DNA of 64,000 nucleotides from Epiperipatus broadwayi (taxonomy: Eukaryota > Onychophora > Udeonychophora > Euonychophora > Peripatidae), in assembly GCA_028023455.1 (NCBI GenBank), contig JAQFVV010000315.1:972501-1036500 (forward strand), given 5' to 3'. The notes below the pieces were generated by a model. That model saw nothing but the letters and a program-made list of their open reading frames with translations, made no database searches and was not told the DNA's origin. Positions 61,490-64,000 of this stretch are shown in pieces. Positions within the stretch are counted from its first letter, which is position 1, and every line of letters starts with the position of its first letter. A program made the position numbers and the translations under genes.

Positions 61490-61635
61490 CTGTCTAACAC
61501 TATACTAGCAAAAATAAAAATGCAAAACAATACAATACTAGATTAAATCCCAAAGTTTACCAAAATCCTTACACAACCATGGTTTCATCTACTACAAATA
61601 GACCTTCTCAAGTGAAAATCAAAACTAAAGAAAAC
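61490..61635 (+). repeat. Repeat shared with the 18.3-19.3 kb foldback
   Basis: CACAACCATGGTTTCATCTA and CAAATAGACCTT resemble 18328-18365 and the inverted copy at 19255-19300. It is a dispersed repeat of unknown class. Confidence 0.5.
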
Positions 61636-62515
61636 ATATATATTGTGCCCTTTTATATGGGTCACCATTTAAGTTTTGTGCTAATCTAGTAGAAAATTTT
61701 AAATTTAAGAAGTATTTTAAAGATGTGATGTTGACTTTGCTTGTGGTAATGTTACCATAAGTTTAATTAAAGCAATCTATGAGTGTTTGATATGTGAATT
61801 GTGTTGATATTGGGAAGATATTTAAATGATGATGATTATGATGTAATACTGCATTAATAAATTTAATAACAAATGTTTGAAGCTAAAGTATTTAAAAGAC
61901 AAGTTAAAATTAGACAAAGATATTTATTAAGTTCAAAATATATGTTAAAAGTGAATAAAAATATTTTAAATTATAAGTACTTAAATTGAGATTAATATTT
62001 GATTTTAATCATATCAAATAATTATTTTAAAATCTATTATAATATCTTAAATATTTAAAAATATTTATTTTAAAATACTGCAATTGTTAGTTTATTTTTA
62101 GACAAGCGTTCTTGTGATAAAGAACAGATGTTATACACACGCGTGGAAGTTGTCTAATAAAGTTGCATAATTATTTTAAAAAAATCATGTTGTAAAATTT
62201 ATAAATAATACGTGAGTTATCACGAGATAAAAATAAAGATATTAATGTAAAATATTAAATTTGATTTTAAAAATATTGTCTTAAAAATATAACGTATTTA
62301 AAAAGATTTAGTTTATTTTAAAATGATCTTATAAAAGTTAAGATTTAAATCAAGTGAGAAATAATATTTCAAAAGAATGTTTAATAGATTTAAATAAACG
62401 ATAAATATTGTTTTGAAAGAATTTGATAAAATATCAAATATTAAATAAGTCATTATTTATTTTTAATATTGTGTTGGTAAATATGTAAATAAGAAATTTT
62501 GATTGTTTAAACCTA

Positions 62516-62549
62516 CCAATCAGATAAGGAGTTTCTGGCAGTATATAAG
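62516..62549 (+). promoter_or_regulatory. Promoter-like CCAAT and TATA boxes of unit D
   Basis: ACCAATCAGATAAGG is followed 21 nt later by TATATAAG; the element is about 0.9 kb into the unit. No clear TCAGT initiator is at the expected spacing. Confidence 0.45.
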
Positions 62550-62775
62550 CTGGATTCAATTGTTGAGGGGTCTCTCTACAATAAAACTTCTAAGTCGTTT
62601 GTGCTATTAAAAAATAGCTGAGTAAATTTATAAACGCTCTTAAAATCAGTTGTAGAATCATAAGAGTGTTATTGAATAATTTATAATATTTTTAAAGTAA
62701 TGAATATGCAGTAAGAACTTAATATTCCCTATTTATCTTCTCAATATCGAAACTCAATTTACGTACAAATAATCA

Positions 62776-62988
62776 ATGGAAACATCACGTATCGGAGAAA
62801 TTTATCAGAAACTTTATGCTGGAAAAGTAACAGACGCTGGATTAGAACATAAAACTACAAGATGGAGAAAAGTAGTATTTTGGACTATAAATAGTTTTCA
62901 AAAGTTAAATTACTATTGTCTATTACTAATAGATATTTTAAAGAAATATAAATATTTCTGTAAAAGAAAATATTTTGACAAATTATAG
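62776..62988 (+). CDS. Short ORF in unit D, doubtful
   Basis: 70 codons (METSRIGEIYQKLYAGKV...), starting about 1.13 kb into the unit and 225 nt after the TATA box, an offset similar to the small LTR ORF of element B. No domain, and no clear similarity to the B peptide. The first 40 residues are compositionally more protein-like than the rest; a donor-like AAAGTA site lies within. It may be a leader peptide or chance. Confidence 0.25.
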   Translation: METSRIGEIYQKLYAGKVTDAGLEHKTTRWRKVVFWTINSFQKLNYYCLLLIDILKKYKYFCKRKYFDKL

Positions 62989-64000
62989 AAGTAATATATA
63001 TATCTTGAGGAAAGATATAAGAAGCAGTAGTAATTTTAAATAAATACTTGCCTTGTTAAGTCTTTATGCTAAAAGACTAAATATTGACGTTTTAAAAAGG
63101 CAAATAGACTATAAATATGATTATTTAAAAACGCAATATAATAAAATTGCTATATCGAAGTAATCTAAACGCAGGTCGTTATAGATGGAGAAATTAATTC
63201 TTACCTGAATATATTATTTATAAATGCGCAAATAAAACGTGGACGTCCAGGCCAAACCAGTTTAGGCCAAACTAAGTTAATGAAAATAATTAAAGGAGAA
63301 TAATTCAACAATTATAAATTAATTTTGAAATAATAACTTTGTGAATAATATTCTATGAAGAACTGGATCCAGACAAAACTTATAGCTATTGTTTAATTTT
63401 ATTTGTTTTCTTATTGGAACTTATTTTTTTTAAAAAAAGAACGTTATCATTTTTTATTATAAACTTTCAAGAAACACGTGATACAACGGAACAGGAAATA
63501 GTGTTTTATTGACTTTATACGGAGGATATTTGTTAGAACTTTTATGGTAGAACAAAAGTCATCGCTGGAATCCGTAATATAAATCTTATTTTATTTATTT
63601 AACATAAAATTTAAAATATTATTAAACTATTAAAAAGTAGGTTAGGTACATTTATTAAATAGTAACTTAAAAATAATATAATAATTAATTACATAAATTT
63701 ATTTTTATAATTAATATAACACGGAATATTTTAATGAATGTTTATGAGTGAAAATGTGAATGATTTTTATTTTCTGAAGCTGCAAATTCCGAAGAATACT
63801 GGATAGCAGACTGGACAATATTATTATTATGGTAAAAAATATTGTATAATGATTTTTAATGAATTTAATATGTTTTTCTTTAGATCAACTGAATATTATG
63901 TTGTTGTAGAATGAATGGATAAATATATTATGAAAACACATACATTATATTGACAGCAAACGTTATTAAAATATGCATAATATTTTAATTTATAATATAA

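Larger units (their letters stand above)
61644..64000 (+). mobile_element. LTR-like unit D, start of an element running off the window
   Basis: It starts TGTGCCCTTTTATATGGG right after ACATATATAT, close to the LTR start of B (TGTGCCCTTTTCTATAGG). A CCAAT box (62516-62520), also seen in B as GACCAATCA, precedes TATATAAG (62542-62549). An AATAAA occurs at 62581. No repeat end, primer site or gag is reached, so whether this is a solo LTR or a full element cannot be told. The rest to 64000 is A+T-rich with no recognisable gene. Confidence 0.5.

Overview
This is an extremely A+T-rich stretch of a eukaryotic, almost certainly animal, nuclear genome (by eye well over 70% A+T). No bacterial operons, CRISPR arrays or recognisable single-copy host genes are present. 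The content is nearly all mobile elements and simple repeats: Penelope-like retroelements, RTE-type and another non-LTR retrotransposon, LTR retrotransposons coding only for coiled-coil gag-like proteins, tRNA-derived retroposons, foldback elements, a 417-bp tandem array and many long (TA)n tracts. The TATA box plus TCAGT initiator in two LTR families and the RTE/Penelope mix suggest an arthropod or similar invertebrate, but the species cannot be named from the sequence.

Layout. 1-2.3 kb: (TA)n tracts, a 323-bp repeat and a long palindrome, then a broken Penelope-like element (minus). 3.4-5.2 kb: a G+C-richer block between TA tracts, possibly a solo LTR. 5.6-6.9 kb: an unidentified decayed coding trace and the zinc-knuckle tail of a LINE (both minus). 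7.2-9.2 kb: a nearly full-length but inactivated Penelope-like element (plus). 10.9-17.8 kb: LTR element A (minus) with a frameshifted gag-like gene and a tRNA-Lys-type primer site. 17.8-22.8 kb: foldback and SINE-like repeats and a short RTE fragment. 23.1-26.0 kb: a decayed RTE LINE. 26.1-28.2 and 39.2-41.3 kb: two copies, in inverted orientation, of a 2-kb LTR-like repeat (family G). 32.4-36.2 kb: a retroposon with perfect target duplications, a tRNA-Glu-like sequence and nested inverted repeats. 36.7-37.8 kb: 417-bp tandem array. 37.9-45.1 kb: further LTR-like blocks E and F. 45.5-54.8 kb: LTR element B (minus). 54.85-60.77 kb: LTR element C (plus), structurally almost intact. 60.8-64 kb: a foldback element and the start of LTR-like unit D, which runs off the window.

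How it fits together. Elements A, B and C share an architecture: long LTRs, a primer-binding site resembling that for tRNA-Lys1,2 in A and C (degenerate in B), a polypurine tract in B and C, and one gag-like gene made of an acidic coiled-coil front and a very basic tail with a KV(N/K)VR motif. No protease, reverse transcriptase or integrase is visible in them, so they look like non-autonomous passengers that need enzymes from elsewhere. Nearly every LTR-type end in the window (A-G) directly touches a (TA)n tract. This suggests that the integrase used by these elements selects TA microsatellites, and it would explain the nested, TA-punctuated structure of the whole region. That is the most interesting hypothesis here. 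It is an inference from end positions and needs genome-wide testing.
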